This document shows, one piece after another, positions 38,277 through 49,035 of a DNA stretch of 64,000 nucleotides. A model generated the notes under the pieces. That model ran no database searches, was not told where the DNA came from, and saw only the letters and a list, made by a program, of their open reading frames with translations. Position 1 is the first letter of the stretch. The number at the start of each line of letters is the position of its first letter. The position numbers were made by a program, and so were the translations under genes. Origin of the DNA: Pseudomonas fluorescens (GTDB lineage: Bacteria; Pseudomonadota; Gammaproteobacteria; Pseudomonadales; Pseudomonadaceae); assembly GCF_001708445.1 (NCBI RefSeq), contig NZ_CP015637.1, positions 2,481,001 through 2,545,000 of the forward strand. The letters are read 5' to 3'.

Positions 38277-38545
38277 TGCTTACCTCGCAAATAGCCGGTA
38301 GATCGCGACGCCAGAACGCTTGATTCGAGGTTCTCGGCATCAGTCGGAAGCAATTCTGAATTCTTTTTCGTATCAAGGGAACTTTTTTATTTTTGATGGT
38401 CGTGTGACTTTTGTCGGCGTGATGGTGAAACGATGGCTACTTTTTTGTCATGAAACTACCGCCATCCGCGCTGGACTAACCCTCAATAGCTTCATTGCGC
38501 TATAAACTAGGCACACATTTTTTGAGTAGTTAGGAGCATCAGCAC

Positions 38546-39525
<980 letters not shown>

Positions 39526-39529
<4 letters not shown>

Positions 39530-41049
39530 CCGCCAACGGCAAAAAAACCAAGGCCGAACCCGCTCCTCCCACCACCCTGTTTCTGTTTGGCGCCCACGGC
39601 GACCTGGTCAAGCGCCTGCTCATGCCGGCGCTGTACAACCTCAGCCGTGACGGCCTGCTGGGCGATGGCCTGCGCATTGTCGGCGTTGATCACAACGCCA
39701 TCAGCGATGCCGACTTCGCCAAGAAACTCGAGGACTTCATTCGCACCGAAGCTGCCGGGAAGGTCAGGGGTAACGCCGACAATGCCCTGGACCCAAAACT
39801 GTGGGCGCAACTGGCCAAGGGCATCAGCTACGTCGAGGGCGACTTCCTCGACGACAGCACCTACGCCGACATCGGCAAGAAGATCGCCGACAGTGGCACC
39901 GGCAACGCGGTGTTCTACCTGGCCACCGCGCCGCGCTTCTTCAGTGAAGTGGTGCAGCGCCTGGGCAGTGCCGGCTTGTTGACGGAAACCGATGACAGCT
40001 TCCGCCGCGTGGTGATCGAAAAGCCCTTTGGCTCTGACCTGGCCACTGCCGAAGCGCTGAATGCCAGCCTGCTCAAAGTGATGAGCGAGAAGCAGATCTA
40101 TCGCATCGACCATTACCTGGGCAAGGAGACGGTGCAGAACATCTTGATCAGTCGTTTCTCCAACGTGCTGTTCGAAGCGTTCTGGAACAACCATTACATC
40201 GACCACGTGCAGATCACCGCGGCGGAAACGGTGGGCGTGGAAACCCGGGGTAATTTCTTCGAAAAAACCGGCACCTTGCGCGATATGGTGCCCAACCATC
40301 TGTTCCAGTTGCTGGCGATGGTGGCCATGGAGCCACCGGCGGCGTTTGGCGCCGATGCAGTACGGGGCGAGAAGGCCAAGGTGATCGGGGCTGTACGCCC
40401 CTGGTCCCTGGAAGATGCGCGGGCCAATTCGGTGCGCGGGCAATACACCGCCGGTGAGATCGGTGGCAAGGCGCTGCCCGGCTACCGCGAGGAAGCCAAC
40501 GTGGCGCCCGACAGCAGCACCGAGACGTTTGTCGCCCTCAAGGTGATGATCGACAACTGGCGTTGGGTCGGCGTGCCGTTCTACCTGCGTACCGGCAAGC
40601 GCATGAGCATTCGCGACACCGAGATCGTGATCTGCTTCAAGCCGGCGCCGTATGCACAGTTTCGCGATACCGAGGTCGATGAGCTCAAGCCCACCTACCT
40701 GAAGATCCAGATCCAGCCCAATGAAGGCATGTGGTTCGACCTGCTGGCTAAAAGGCCCGGGCCGACATTGGACATGGCCAATATCGAGTTGGGTTTTGCC
40801 TACGAGGACTTCTTCGAGATGCAACCGTCGACCGGTTACGAAACCTTGATCTACGACTGCATGACCGGAGACCAGACCTTGTTCCAGCGCGCCGACAACA
40901 TCGAAAACGGCTGGCGTGCGGTGCAGCCGTTTCTCGATGCGTGGAAAGAGGACGACGGGATCCAGGCCTACAAGGCCGGTGAAGATGGTCCGGCGGCGGC
41001 CGATGCGTTGCTGGCCCGCGATGGCCGTGCCTGGCATTCGCTCGGATGA
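39526..41049 (+). CDS. zwf: Glucose-6-phosphate 1-dehydrogenase
   Basis: The protein has 507 residues. It shows the coenzyme motif [20 protein letters not shown] (a G-A-H-G-D variant of the usual G-A-S-G-D), the active-site [13 protein letters not shown] with catalytic His, and the substrate Lys in [11 protein letters not shown]. It oxidises glucose 6-phosphate to 6-phosphogluconolactone. It overlaps both neighbours by 4 bp. There is no pgl or edd here, so this is not the hexR-zwf-pgl-eda cluster; it is probably a second zwf paralogue paired with the short gnd. Confidence 0.93.
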
Positions 41050-41900
41050 GTGACGCAGCGATCCATCCCGTCCGGTTTGTATTGAGTGATATGGACGGCA
41101 CCTTGCTGCGTCCTGATCACACCCCGACCCAGCGCACCCTCGACACGGTGCGTGCCTTGCGCGCTGCCGGGGTACTGTTCAGCCTGGCCAGCGGACGCCC
41201 GTCCAAGGCGATGTTGCAGATGATCGAAGCGTTCGGCATCGACGTGCCCGTGGCCGGCTTCAATGGCGGCACGTTGGTCAACCCTGATGGCACTGTGCTG
41301 GTGGCGCATTATTTACCCGCGGAGGCGGCGCTGGTGACGTTGGCGCTGTTTTCCGGGGTGCCGGACGTGGAAGTCTGGGTGTTTGCCGACGGTGAATGGC
41401 TGCGGCGCGATCCGTCCGGCCCCATGGTAGCGGTGGAAGCTGCTGGTTTGGGGTATGGGCCGCGAGTGGTCGAGAGTTTTGAGCCGTACCTGGATCGGGT
41501 CGACAAGATCGTCGCCGCCAGCCGCAACGCGCCATTGCTGGTGGAACTTGAAGCGCAATTGCAGCCCAAGGTGCAGGGGCTGGCCCAGGTATCGCGTTCG
41601 CAACCGATCTACCTGGATGTGACGGCGATGAAGGCCAACAAGGGTGAAGCCTTGAAGACCCTGGCGGCGCACCTCGGGGTGCCGCTGGAGCAGACGGCGG
41701 TCATCGGCGACGGCGGCAACGACCCGGCGATGTTTCAGGTGGCGGGGTTGTCGATTGCCATGGGGCAGGCTGAAGAAAGCGTCAAGCGCCAGGCCAATGT
41801 TGTCACCGGCAGTAATCTCGAAGACGGTGCAGCCGAAGCGATCGAACGGTTTATTCTTGCGGCGCAGTCAGGGCGAAAAGTTAAACCGGCTGTACTCTAA
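41046..41900 (+). CDS. Cof-type HAD sugar-phosphatase
   Basis: The protein has 284 residues of HAD class IIB. It shows motif I FVLSDMDGTLLRPDHTPTQR with the nucleophile Asp, motif II LASGRPSKAM, and motif IV GDGGNDPAMFQVAGLSIAMG. The cap domain between residues 85 and 190 determines the substrate. Family members dephosphorylate sugar phosphates such as phosphogluconate or erythrose 4-phosphate. Its 4-bp overlap with zwf links it to pentose-phosphate metabolism. An inverted repeat follows the stop. Confidence 0.9.
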   Translation: MSDAAIHPVRFVLSDMDGTLLRPDHTPTQRTLDTVRALRAAGVLFSLASGRPSKAMLQMIEAFGIDVPVAGFNGGTLVNPDGTVLVAHYLPAEAALVTLALFSGVPDVEVWVFADGEWLRRDPSGPMVAVEAAGLGYGPRVVESFEPYLDRVDKIVAASRNAPLLVELEAQLQPKVQGLAQVSRSQPIYLDVTAMKANKGEALKTLAAHLGVPLEQTAVIGDGGNDPAMFQVAGLSIAMGQAEESVKRQANVVTGSNLEDGAAEAIERFILAAQSGRKVKPAVL

Positions 41901-41905
41901 CAGCG

Positions 41906-41948
41906 AACTTCCGATCATTGTTTTGCAATGGGGCAATGATCGGAAGTT
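41906..41948. terminator. Inverted repeat between convergent genes, probable terminator
   Basis: AACTTCCGATCATTG and CAATGATCGGAAGTT are exact complements separated by 13 bases. They lie between the ends of the HAD gene and the minus-strand 86-residue gene. There is no T-run, so termination may be incomplete; an operator is the alternative. Confidence 0.5.
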
Positions 41949-41959
41949 GCCGCGCCGAT

Positions 41960-42220
41960 TTACTTGGGCATTGCCCAGGACTGTAACTGGTAGCCATCTT
42001 TGTCGAGTTCGGCGCGGGCTTGCAACAACAAGTCTTCCAGTTGTGCCGGGTCGGTGTAGGCACTCGACGACAGCTGTTTGCGGCCGATACGTTTGTTGGT
42101 GCGGTCGACGACGCTCAGGCTGAGGGCGCCATTGCCATCGTGCCAGGCCACACACTGAAAGGGCTGGAAAGCACGGTCTGCGATCAAAAGAGCTTCGTTG
42201 ATGCGGAGCGGGGCGTTCAT
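41960..42220 (-). CDS. Conserved small protein of unknown function
   Basis: The protein has 86 residues from ATG 42220 (MNAPLRINEALLIADRAFQP), six codons downstream of another in-frame start. It is soluble, with mixed alpha/beta composition (VAWHDGNGALSLSVVDRTNK) and a C-terminal helix and strand (LLLQARAELDKDGYQLQSWA). No family is recognised. It converges on the HAD gene. The 340-bp gap upstream of it (42221-42563) shows no other gene and presumably holds promoters for it and for the divergent sigma-54 activator. Confidence 0.7.
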   Translation of the reverse strand: MNAPLRINEALLIADRAFQPFQCVAWHDGNGALSLSVVDRTNKRIGRKQLSSSAYTDPAQLEDLLLQARAELDKDGYQLQSWAMPK

Positions 42221-42563
42221 GTGGGTCTTCTCTCTCATTGCCCATTCAATTAAGTGCCGGCGGTTGGGCAGTCCGTGCGGCGGTTACTTGTACTGATGCA
42301 CGATGATGGGGTACGGGTCACATGTTAGAGCAACAATTTTCAACTTTCCCTGATTGAAGTCATGTAAGCGGCTGTTTTGAAAGCGCAATGTAAGTCTCCA
42401 GGCGAAGCAACTTTTTACCCGGAATCGCAGGCAGATGGCTTTTTGCCCGCACTTATAGCGAAATGGTACAAGCGCCGCGTCAATACCTTGCTAGTGTTAT
42501 CGCCAGGCGTCACAAACTGTTGTTTCTAAATAACTTTACTATTTTTGGCGCCAAGGAATAGTC

Positions 42564-43889
42564 ATGGTTGTTACACCTGTCCAGCGCCGTTTGCTTGTGG
42601 TCGATCCCTGCGATGACTGCCATGCGCTATTGCCTGGCCTGCGCTCTGCCGGGTGGGAGGTGGACAGCTGTACCCTGGAAGCGGTGGGAGACCGGTCCTG
42701 CGATGTGGGCTTGCTGCGTTTGCAGCCTTATCACCTGGAGCGTCCCGAGGCCGTCAAGGAGCTGATCAGCCGCAGTGGCACCGAGTGGATCGCCGTGCTC
42801 AACCAGGAAGTGTTGCGCCTGCAGAACGTCGGTGATTTTGTCTGCGAGTGGTTCTTCGACTTCCACACCCTGCCATTCGATGTCTCTCGGGTGCAGGTCA
42901 CCCTGGGCCGCGCCTTTGGCATGGCGCGCCTGCGAGGCAAGGGCCATGCCCCGGTCAACGAGCCCGAACATGAATTGCTTGGCGACAGCCGGCCGATCCG
43001 CGAGTTGCGCAAACTATTGTCGAAGCTGGCGCCCACGGAGTCGCCGGTACTGATTCGCGGCGACAGCGGTACGGGTAAAGAACTGGTCGCCAAGACCCTG
43101 CATCGGCAATCCCAGCGCCATGCCAAGCCGTTTGTAGCGATCAACTGCGGGGCGATCCCCGAACACCTGATTCAGTCTGAGCTGTTCGGCCATGAAAAAG
43201 GCGCGTTTACCGGCGCCCATCAGCGTAAGGTCGGGCGGATCGAGGCGGCGAACGGCGGCACGCTGTTCCTCGATGAAATCGGCGATTTGCCGATGGAACT
43301 GCAAGCCAACCTGCTGCGCTTTCTCCAGGAAAAACAGATTGAACGGGTCGGCGGCAGCCAGCCCATCCCCGTGGATGTGCGTGTGCTGGCGGCGACCCAC
43401 GTTGACTTGGAAGCGGCGGTGGCCAAGGGCACGTTTCGCGAAGACCTGTATTACCGCCTGAATGTGCTGCAAGTGGTCACCGCGCCCCTGCGCGAACGCC
43501 ACGGTGATGTGGCGATGTTGGCCAATCACTTTTCACGCTTCTACAGCCAGGAAACCGGCCGGCGCCCGCGCAGTTTCAGCGAGGGCGCCCTGGTCGCCAT
43601 GGGGCAACACCCGTGGCCGGGCAATGTACGTGAACTGGCCAACCGCGTACGGCGTGGCCTGGTGCTGGCTGAAGGGCGGCAGATCGAAGCCGTTGATCTG
43701 GGCCTGGAAGGCGAACAGGCAATTTCTTCGCCGATGGCTACACTGGAAGATTACAAGCACCGCGCCGAACGCCAGGCGCTGTGCGATGTGCTCAACCGGC
43801 ACAGTGACAACCTGAGCGTCGCGGCCCGTGTGCTCGGCGTTTCCCGGCCGACGTTCTACCGGTTGCTGCACAAACACCAGATCCGCTAG
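42564..43889 (+). CDS. Sigma-54-dependent activator with degenerate receiver domain
   Basis: The protein has 441 residues. Residues 8-115 have the layout of a receiver domain (RRLLVVDPCDDCHALLPGL), but the phospho-acceptor position in SCDVGLLRLQP is Arg52 instead of Asp, so classical phosphorylation is unlikely. The AAA+ domain has Walker A RGDSGTGKELVAK, the sigma-54 loop GAFTGAHQ and Walker B GGTLFLDEIGDLP. The C-terminal Fis-type helix-turn-helix is LSVAARVLGVSRPTFYRLL. The architecture recalls VpsR/FleQ-like biofilm regulators, some of which respond to cyclic di-GMP. It converges with the fap amyloid operon, whose promoter looks sigma-54-dependent, so it is the obvious candidate activator. 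Confidence 0.9.
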   Translation: MVVTPVQRRLLVVDPCDDCHALLPGLRSAGWEVDSCTLEAVGDRSCDVGLLRLQPYHLERPEAVKELISRSGTEWIAVLNQEVLRLQNVGDFVCEWFFDFHTLPFDVSRVQVTLGRAFGMARLRGKGHAPVNEPEHELLGDSRPIRELRKLLSKLAPTESPVLIRGDSGTGKELVAKTLHRQSQRHAKPFVAINCGAIPEHLIQSELFGHEKGAFTGAHQRKVGRIEAANGGTLFLDEIGDLPMELQANLLRFLQEKQIERVGGSQPIPVDVRVLAATHVDLEAAVAKGTFREDLYYRLNVLQVVTAPLRERHGDVAMLANHFSRFYSQETGRRPRSFSEGALVAMGQHPWPGNVRELANRVRRGLVLAEGRQIEAVDLGLEGEQAISSPMATLEDYKHRAERQALCDVLNRHSDNLSVAARVLGVSRPTFYRLLHKHQIR

Positions 43890-43902
43890 GGCGGGTAAAC
43901 CG

Positions 43903-43940
43903 AAAAGCCCCGCAACGACCCTTATCGTTGCGGGGCTTTT
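43903..43940. terminator. Bidirectional intrinsic terminator
   Basis: AAAAGCCCCGCAACGA and TCGTTGCGGGGCTTTT form a perfect 16-bp inverted repeat with a 6-base loop, so both strands end in a U-tract. It separates the convergent activator gene and fapF. Confidence 0.92.
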
Positions 43941-44006
43941 CCTTTGTCATAGGTTCCCTTACGCAGCCAAGGAACACCGGCTGGGACGCTCCGTGTCCCG
44001 ATGCCG

Positions 44007-45326
<1,320 letters not shown>

Positions 45327-45358
45327 CTAATGCAAAAAGTGTCGAGGGTCAGCGTAGT

Positions 45359-46105
45359 TCAATAACCGAGAGTGCGCAGGCCTTTGAGTTGATCCAGATT
45401 GCAGTTCAACGCCGGGTTGTTCAGTCCGTTATTGCCCATTACCACGTTGAGTTGGGTCATGTTGTTGACGAAGTTGGTATTGCCGGTCAACACCGTGCCT
45501 TGCAGCACTTGGCCGCCGCCGATCTGCTGGAGGCTATTGCCTTGGTTATGGTTGGCCAGAATCGCCATCTGCAAGCCGCCGTTGTTGGCCGAGACACTCA
45601 CACGGCCTGCCGCGCTGTCGCCGGTCACAGTGCCGCCGGCTACCAGCACTTGCCCGGACTGGACGATGTTGGACGGTGCAAAGCCGTTTTCAGTGACGTT
45701 GATACCGACATTGTTGTAAGCGGTGTTGCCGTCGCCGGCGGTGCGTACGCTTTGGGTCACGCCCGTGCCTGTGCCCAGGCCCGCGCCGCCGACGACATTA
45801 CCGGTGCCGGTGTTCTGGTTGGTGCCGGTACCGGTGGAGCCGGTGGTCTGCACGTAGAATTGTGGGGTAATGGTCGCTGAGTCGATCTGCATGCTGGCCT
45901 TGCCGGTGATGGTGTCGCCCACGGCGTTGGTCCAGGTACTGCTCATGACAATACCGAAGCTGATGATTCGCCCCGGCATCACATAGCGGCCGCGCAGTTC
46001 GGCCATTTCCGAATCCTTGAGTTCGATGGGTTGGAACCCCGATGAAGCATAAGCGGGTATTGAGGCTGTCAGACACAGGACCGTCAGCCAACGGGAAGTG
46101 TTCAT
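45359..46105 (-). CDS. fapE: Amyloid-associated protein FapE
   Basis: The protein has 248 residues, with a signal peptide (MNTSRWLTVLCLTASIPAYA) and a Gly/Thr/Asn-rich region around 85-115 (TGSTGTGTNQNTGTGNVVGG). The C-terminal half is Asn/Gln-rich (NHNQGNSLQQIGGGQ) and ends NPALNCNLDQLKGLRTLGY. FapE is a minor fibre component or chaperone of the extracellular amyloid. It lies between fapD (38 bp away) and fapF in the standard operon order. Confidence 0.9.
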   Translation of the reverse strand: MNTSRWLTVLCLTASIPAYASSGFQPIELKDSEMAELRGRYVMPGRIISFGIVMSSTWTNAVGDTITGKASMQIDSATITPQFYVQTTGSTGTGTNQNTGTGNVVGGAGLGTGTGVTQSVRTAGDGNTAYNNVGINVTENGFAPSNIVQSGQVLVAGGTVTGDSAAGRVSVSANNGGLQMAILANHNQGNSLQQIGGGQVLQGTVLTGNTNFVNNMTQLNVVMGNNGLNNPALNCNLDQLKGLRTLGY

Positions 46106-46143
46106 CTTCAGCTCCTGGAGCGTCCTGCCCCTTATGCGCTTCT

Positions 46144-46824
46144 TCAGAAGAAGTCGCTCTGGATGAAACCGAAATCCATCAGCTCGGCATCGCCTACCGG
46201 CCTGAACTCATTCAACTTGTTCTTGGCGGTCAGCGGCGTGGGCGGGTCGAGCAAGGCGTTGGCCTTGTCATAACCTTCACCCAGCACGGCGAAGACGATG
46301 CCATTCCAACCCTTGAGGAAGTCGTCACGCGAATAGCGCTTGTGGCCCAGTACCGGGTCGCCGATATAGACCCAGTCCTTGTCCGCGCGCTGCATCACCA
46401 CGAAGTGCTTGTAGCCACGAATCTCCAGCAGCACCACCACGGGGATCTTCACGGTCACCAGGGTTTCTGGTCCGATCTTGTAGCCCCGGGCACGCATGCC
46501 GATGCTTTCGAGGTAGCGCTTCATGTCCAGCATGGAAAAGCCCTGGGTACGTACCAGGTCCTGGTCTGCATTGACCAGCATGCCTTTGATGACGTGGTCT
46601 TCGTCGACGTCCAGCCAGTAACCCTGGCGCAGAATGGTGGCGAGTGCCGCAGCACCGCAGCTGAAATCGGTTTTCTGTTCCACCAGGTTGGCGAACCGGC
46701 GCTCACGGATACTCTCGACCTTCTTGTAGATGACTGCACCGCCGGGCATGGCGGAGATTGCCATGGTGCCCGCCCAGGTTGGGCCGGTGAGCAACATCAA
46801 GAGGCTAAGGGTCGCGAGGCGCAT
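46144..46824 (-). CDS. fapD: C39-type peptidase FapD
   Basis: The protein has 226 residues from ATG 46824 (MRLATLSLLMLLTGPTWAG), giving a signal peptide; a longer in-frame start 16 codons upstream is unlikely. It is a papain-like C39 peptidase with oxyanion Gln50, nucleophile Cys56 (EQKTDFSCGAAAL), His140 (GYKHFVVM) and Asp156 (YIGDPVLG), all present. C39 peptidases usually cut after GG leaders. FapD is thought to process or help export Fap proteins in the periplasm. It follows an intercistronic terminator. Confidence 0.93.
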   Translation of the reverse strand: MRLATLSLLMLLTGPTWAGTMAISAMPGGAVIYKKVESIRERRFANLVEQKTDFSCGAAALATILRQGYWLDVDEDHVIKGMLVNADQDLVRTQGFSMLDMKRYLESIGMRARGYKIGPETLVTVKIPVVVLLEIRGYKHFVVMQRADKDWVYIGDPVLGHKRYSRDDFLKGWNGIVFAVLGEGYDKANALLDPPTPLTAKNKLNEFRPVGDAELMDFGFIQSDFF

Positions 46825-46857
46825 GATCGTATGACCTGTCGGACACTGGAATAAAAA

Positions 46858-46877
46858 GGGCCTTGTTGCCAAGGCCC
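46858..46877 (-). terminator. Intercistronic terminator between fapC and fapD
   Basis: On the minus strand GGGCCTTG-GCAA-CAAGGCCC is followed at once by TTTTTAT. It lies 8 bp after the fapC stop codon and 34 bp before fapD. Partial termination here would give more fapABC than fapDEF mRNA. Confidence 0.75.
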
Positions 46878-46884
46878 CGTTGGA

Positions 46885-47634
46885 TCAGAAGCGCACGCCG
46901 CTGGCGCAGACGGTGCAACCTTGACCGATCGACAGGCTGTTGCTGCCTTGGTTGCCGGCGCCGGATTGCAGGTTCACACCTACGTTGCCGGAGTTGCGGT
47001 TAACCGAGTTGTCGAGGCTGGAGTTGTTCGACACGTACTGAGGTTTGCTGCCATAGCCATACCCGTGGCTGGTAGCGGCGGCGTTGAGGTAGTTGTTGGC
47101 GAGCGAGTTTTGCTCGGTGTTGGCGGCCGCTGCGATGTTTTTGCCATCTGCAGTGGTGATTGCCAGGTTGTTTTTACCTTGGTTACCTTGGCCGGCCTGG
47201 CCGTTGTAGCCCAGGTTGCCGGAGTTGCCGTTAACCGAGTTGTCCAGGGAGGCGTTGTTCTGGGTGCCTTTGTTGACGAAGTTGTTCAGCCCGCTGTTTT
47301 GATTGACATCGACGACAGCGAATACTGTTGCAAAGTCACCTTTGGCGCTGGAGATGGCGCCAGAGTTGTCGGCCTGGTTGCCACTGCCTGCTTGAACGTT
47401 AACCCCGGTGTTACCGCTGTTGCCATTAACCGAGTTATCGGCAGAGGCATTGTTTTCGGTTTTGGTGTCATCGAACTTGTTGCCTGCGCTGTTTTGTACA
47501 TCCGTGACAACAGAGGCAACGACCCCGGTTGGTTGAGGCGCAGGGTGCCAGCCACCACCATTTGCTTGAGCAGCAGCAGCCATGAGTGCAGCCAGAGCGA
47601 AAACCAGAGGTTTCAGAGCCATTTGAGGTTTCAT
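46885..47634 (-). CDS. fapC: Major amyloid fibre subunit FapC
   Basis: The protein has 249 residues. A signal peptide (cut after AAAAQA) is followed by three imperfect amyloid repeats at about 61-90, 127-157 and 203-235, each built on DNSVNGNSGN..GVN.Q.G.GNQ. The linkers of about 36 and 46 residues are short, as in P. fluorescens FapC and unlike the long second linker of P. aeruginosa. A CxxC (residues 240-243, GCTVCASG) closes the protein, a conserved FapC feature. It forms the bulk of extracellular Fap fibres that strengthen biofilms. Confidence 0.95.
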   Translation of the reverse strand: MKPQMALKPLVFALAALMAAAAQANGGGWHPAPQPTGVVASVVTDVQNSAGNKFDDTKTENNASADNSVNGNSGNTGVNVQAGSGNQADNSGAISSAKGDFATVFAVVDVNQNSGLNNFVNKGTQNNASLDNSVNGNSGNLGYNGQAGQGNQGKNNLAITTADGKNIAAAANTEQNSLANNYLNAAATSHGYGYGSKPQYVSNNSSLDNSVNRNSGNVGVNLQSGAGNQGSNSLSIGQGCTVCASGVRF

Positions 47635-47700
47635 GGTGTTTCTCCTTGCTTCTATTAGTTGGTTAAGTGTTGGTACGGTCTAACGTGTGCTACCAAGCGT

Positions 47701-48252
47701 TTACTTGATAGTGATGCCCAGGGTGTTAGCCACTCGGTTCCCCACCCCAGCACTCTGGTTCACCTGAATCACTCCTCGGCTGCCGGTGAAGGCCTGGTCG
47801 CTTGTCACGACCTGGCGGCTGCCAGTGGTGGGGGTGAGCCCTGAGTCGGTTGCCAGCGTCGTCGTGTTCTGTTGCAACAGGACGCTGTCGTCGATGCTTT
47901 GCGGGCCAGGGTTGACGCTGATCCGCACGGCATTGATTAATTGGTTATTGGCCCCGGCTGACTGGTTGATGCCCAACATGCCGTTGCCATTGGTAAAAGA
48001 GGTGCCCTCGATTGCCGCCTTGGCATTCAGGGAGGGGTCGACCTTGCCGTTCAGGTTCTGGAGATTGCGGGTGGTGGCCTGGCCACCGAGTGCGACGGCG
48101 CGGTTGTTGGCGGTTTGCTGTTGGTCGCCGGCGGCCTGGTTGATCATCAGGTTGCCGTTATAGGCCTGGCCGCTATTGGTGATTACCGCCGTGTTGTCGG
48201 CCAGGGCCGAGGCGCTGCCCAGCAGGGCCAGAATCAGCAGGGAACGATTCAT
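47701..48252 (-). CDS. fapB: Minor amyloid subunit / nucleator FapB
   Basis: The protein has 183 residues, with a signal peptide (cut near ALA) and three repeats built on GNLMINQAAGDQQQTANNRA, GMLGINQSAGANNQLINAVR and GVIQVNQSAGVGNRVANTLG. These N-Q-x-A-G repeats resemble curli nucleators. FapB is thought to seed FapC polymerisation. Its ATG overlaps the fapA stop codon by one base (TAATG), so translation is coupled. Confidence 0.93.
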   Translation of the reverse strand: MNRSLLILALLGSASALADNTAVITNSGQAYNGNLMINQAAGDQQQTANNRAVALGGQATTRNLQNLNGKVDPSLNAKAAIEGTSFTNGNGMLGINQSAGANNQLINAVRISVNPGPQSIDDSVLLQQNTTTLATDSGLTPTTGSRQVVTSDQAFTGSRGVIQVNQSAGVGNRVANTLGITIK

Positions 48253-48704
48253 TATTTGCCCCCCATCATGCTGCCGATGTTGTTCAGCGGCGCCATGCCA
48301 CGCTGGATCGAGTCACTGATCTGCCCGCCTATGGCGGCGCCGGCACCGTGGCTGACCGCTGTCCCGGAGCCGAGTGTCGATACACTGCCTTGGGTGTTGT
48401 TGAGGCCAGGGATATTGCCGCCAGGCAGGACCACGCGGGTAATGCTCGAGCCGCTGCTGATGCTGCCGATGTCCATGTCGCTGAGTTCGCCTGTGGCGCT
48501 GATGATCTCGCGGCTTGGATTGGCATTGGCAGTGGTGGGGTAGGGGTCTTTACCGAATGAAGGTCGACCGTACATGTGGCCTTGTACGTCGCGGCCCGTC
48601 ACGATCACACCGTCACCTGCAGCGAGCACTGGAGCGCTCACGCTGGCACCGAGTACGCAGCTGATCAGCAGAAGGCTCAATGAGCCCGAAGTGTGAGTGA
48701 CCAC
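48252..48704 (-). CDS. fapA: Fap amyloid operon protein FapA
   Basis: The protein has 150 residues. The start is a GTG at 48704, eight bases after AAGGA; no in-frame ATG with a signal peptide exists. A signal peptide (cut near VLAA) precedes a Gly/Ser-rich mature region ([20 protein letters not shown]) ending [19 protein letters not shown]. FapA is described as affecting the ratio and distribution of FapB and FapC in fibres. It is the first gene of the operon. Confidence 0.9.
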   Translation of the reverse strand: MVTHTSGSLSLLLISCVLGASVSAPVLAAGDGVIVTGRDVQGHMYGRPSFGKDPYPTTANANPSREIISATGELSDMDIGSISSGSSITRVVLPGGNIPGLNNTQGSVSTLGSGTAVSHGAGAAIGGQISDSIQRGMAPLNNIGSMMGGK

Positions 48705-48758
48705 GGCAGCATTCCTTTTTTCTGCGCGCTGACCCTAAACAGCGCTGTGAGGAATAGA

Positions 48759-48772
48759 GCAGAACGCGTGCC
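48759..48772 (-). promoter_or_regulatory. Predicted sigma-54 promoter of the fap operon
   Basis: On the minus strand the sequence reads GGCACGCGTTCTGC: GG and GC at exact -24/-12 spacing, with GGCACG a perfect -24 element. The expected start is near 48747, about 43 bp before fapA. An AT-rich tract (48776-48802) lies just upstream and could help DNA bending. Confidence 0.7.
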
Positions 48773-48837
48773 GCTTTTTAATATTATTTATTATTCAATA
48801 GCTTATGAATGTTGGCGGGCAAAGTAGTGGCTGCGTT

Positions 48838-48853
48838 GTTTCATGGTTGAAAC
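48838..48853. promoter_or_regulatory. Dyad GTTTCA-N4-TGAAAC upstream of the fap promoter
   Basis: A perfect 6-bp inverted repeat centred about 100 bp upstream of the predicted start, a typical position for a sigma-54 activator site. The remaining gap up to 49035 contains a looser related sequence near 48978 (GGTGTTTCAAAAATGGACAC) and no gene. Confidence 0.5.
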
Positions 48854-49035
48854 ACCATTGCCCAGGTGCGCACTGACCCGAACCCAGCAAAAACGCTTCA
48901 CCTGGTTGTATCAGTGCTGTAACACCGAACATGACAGAACGATGAAGTCGCTCAGCACGGGCGGTCCAGGGACGGGAGGTGTTTCAAAAATGGACACCGC
49001 AGGCCCAAGCGAGCCTGCCTGTGCAAACGCAGGGT

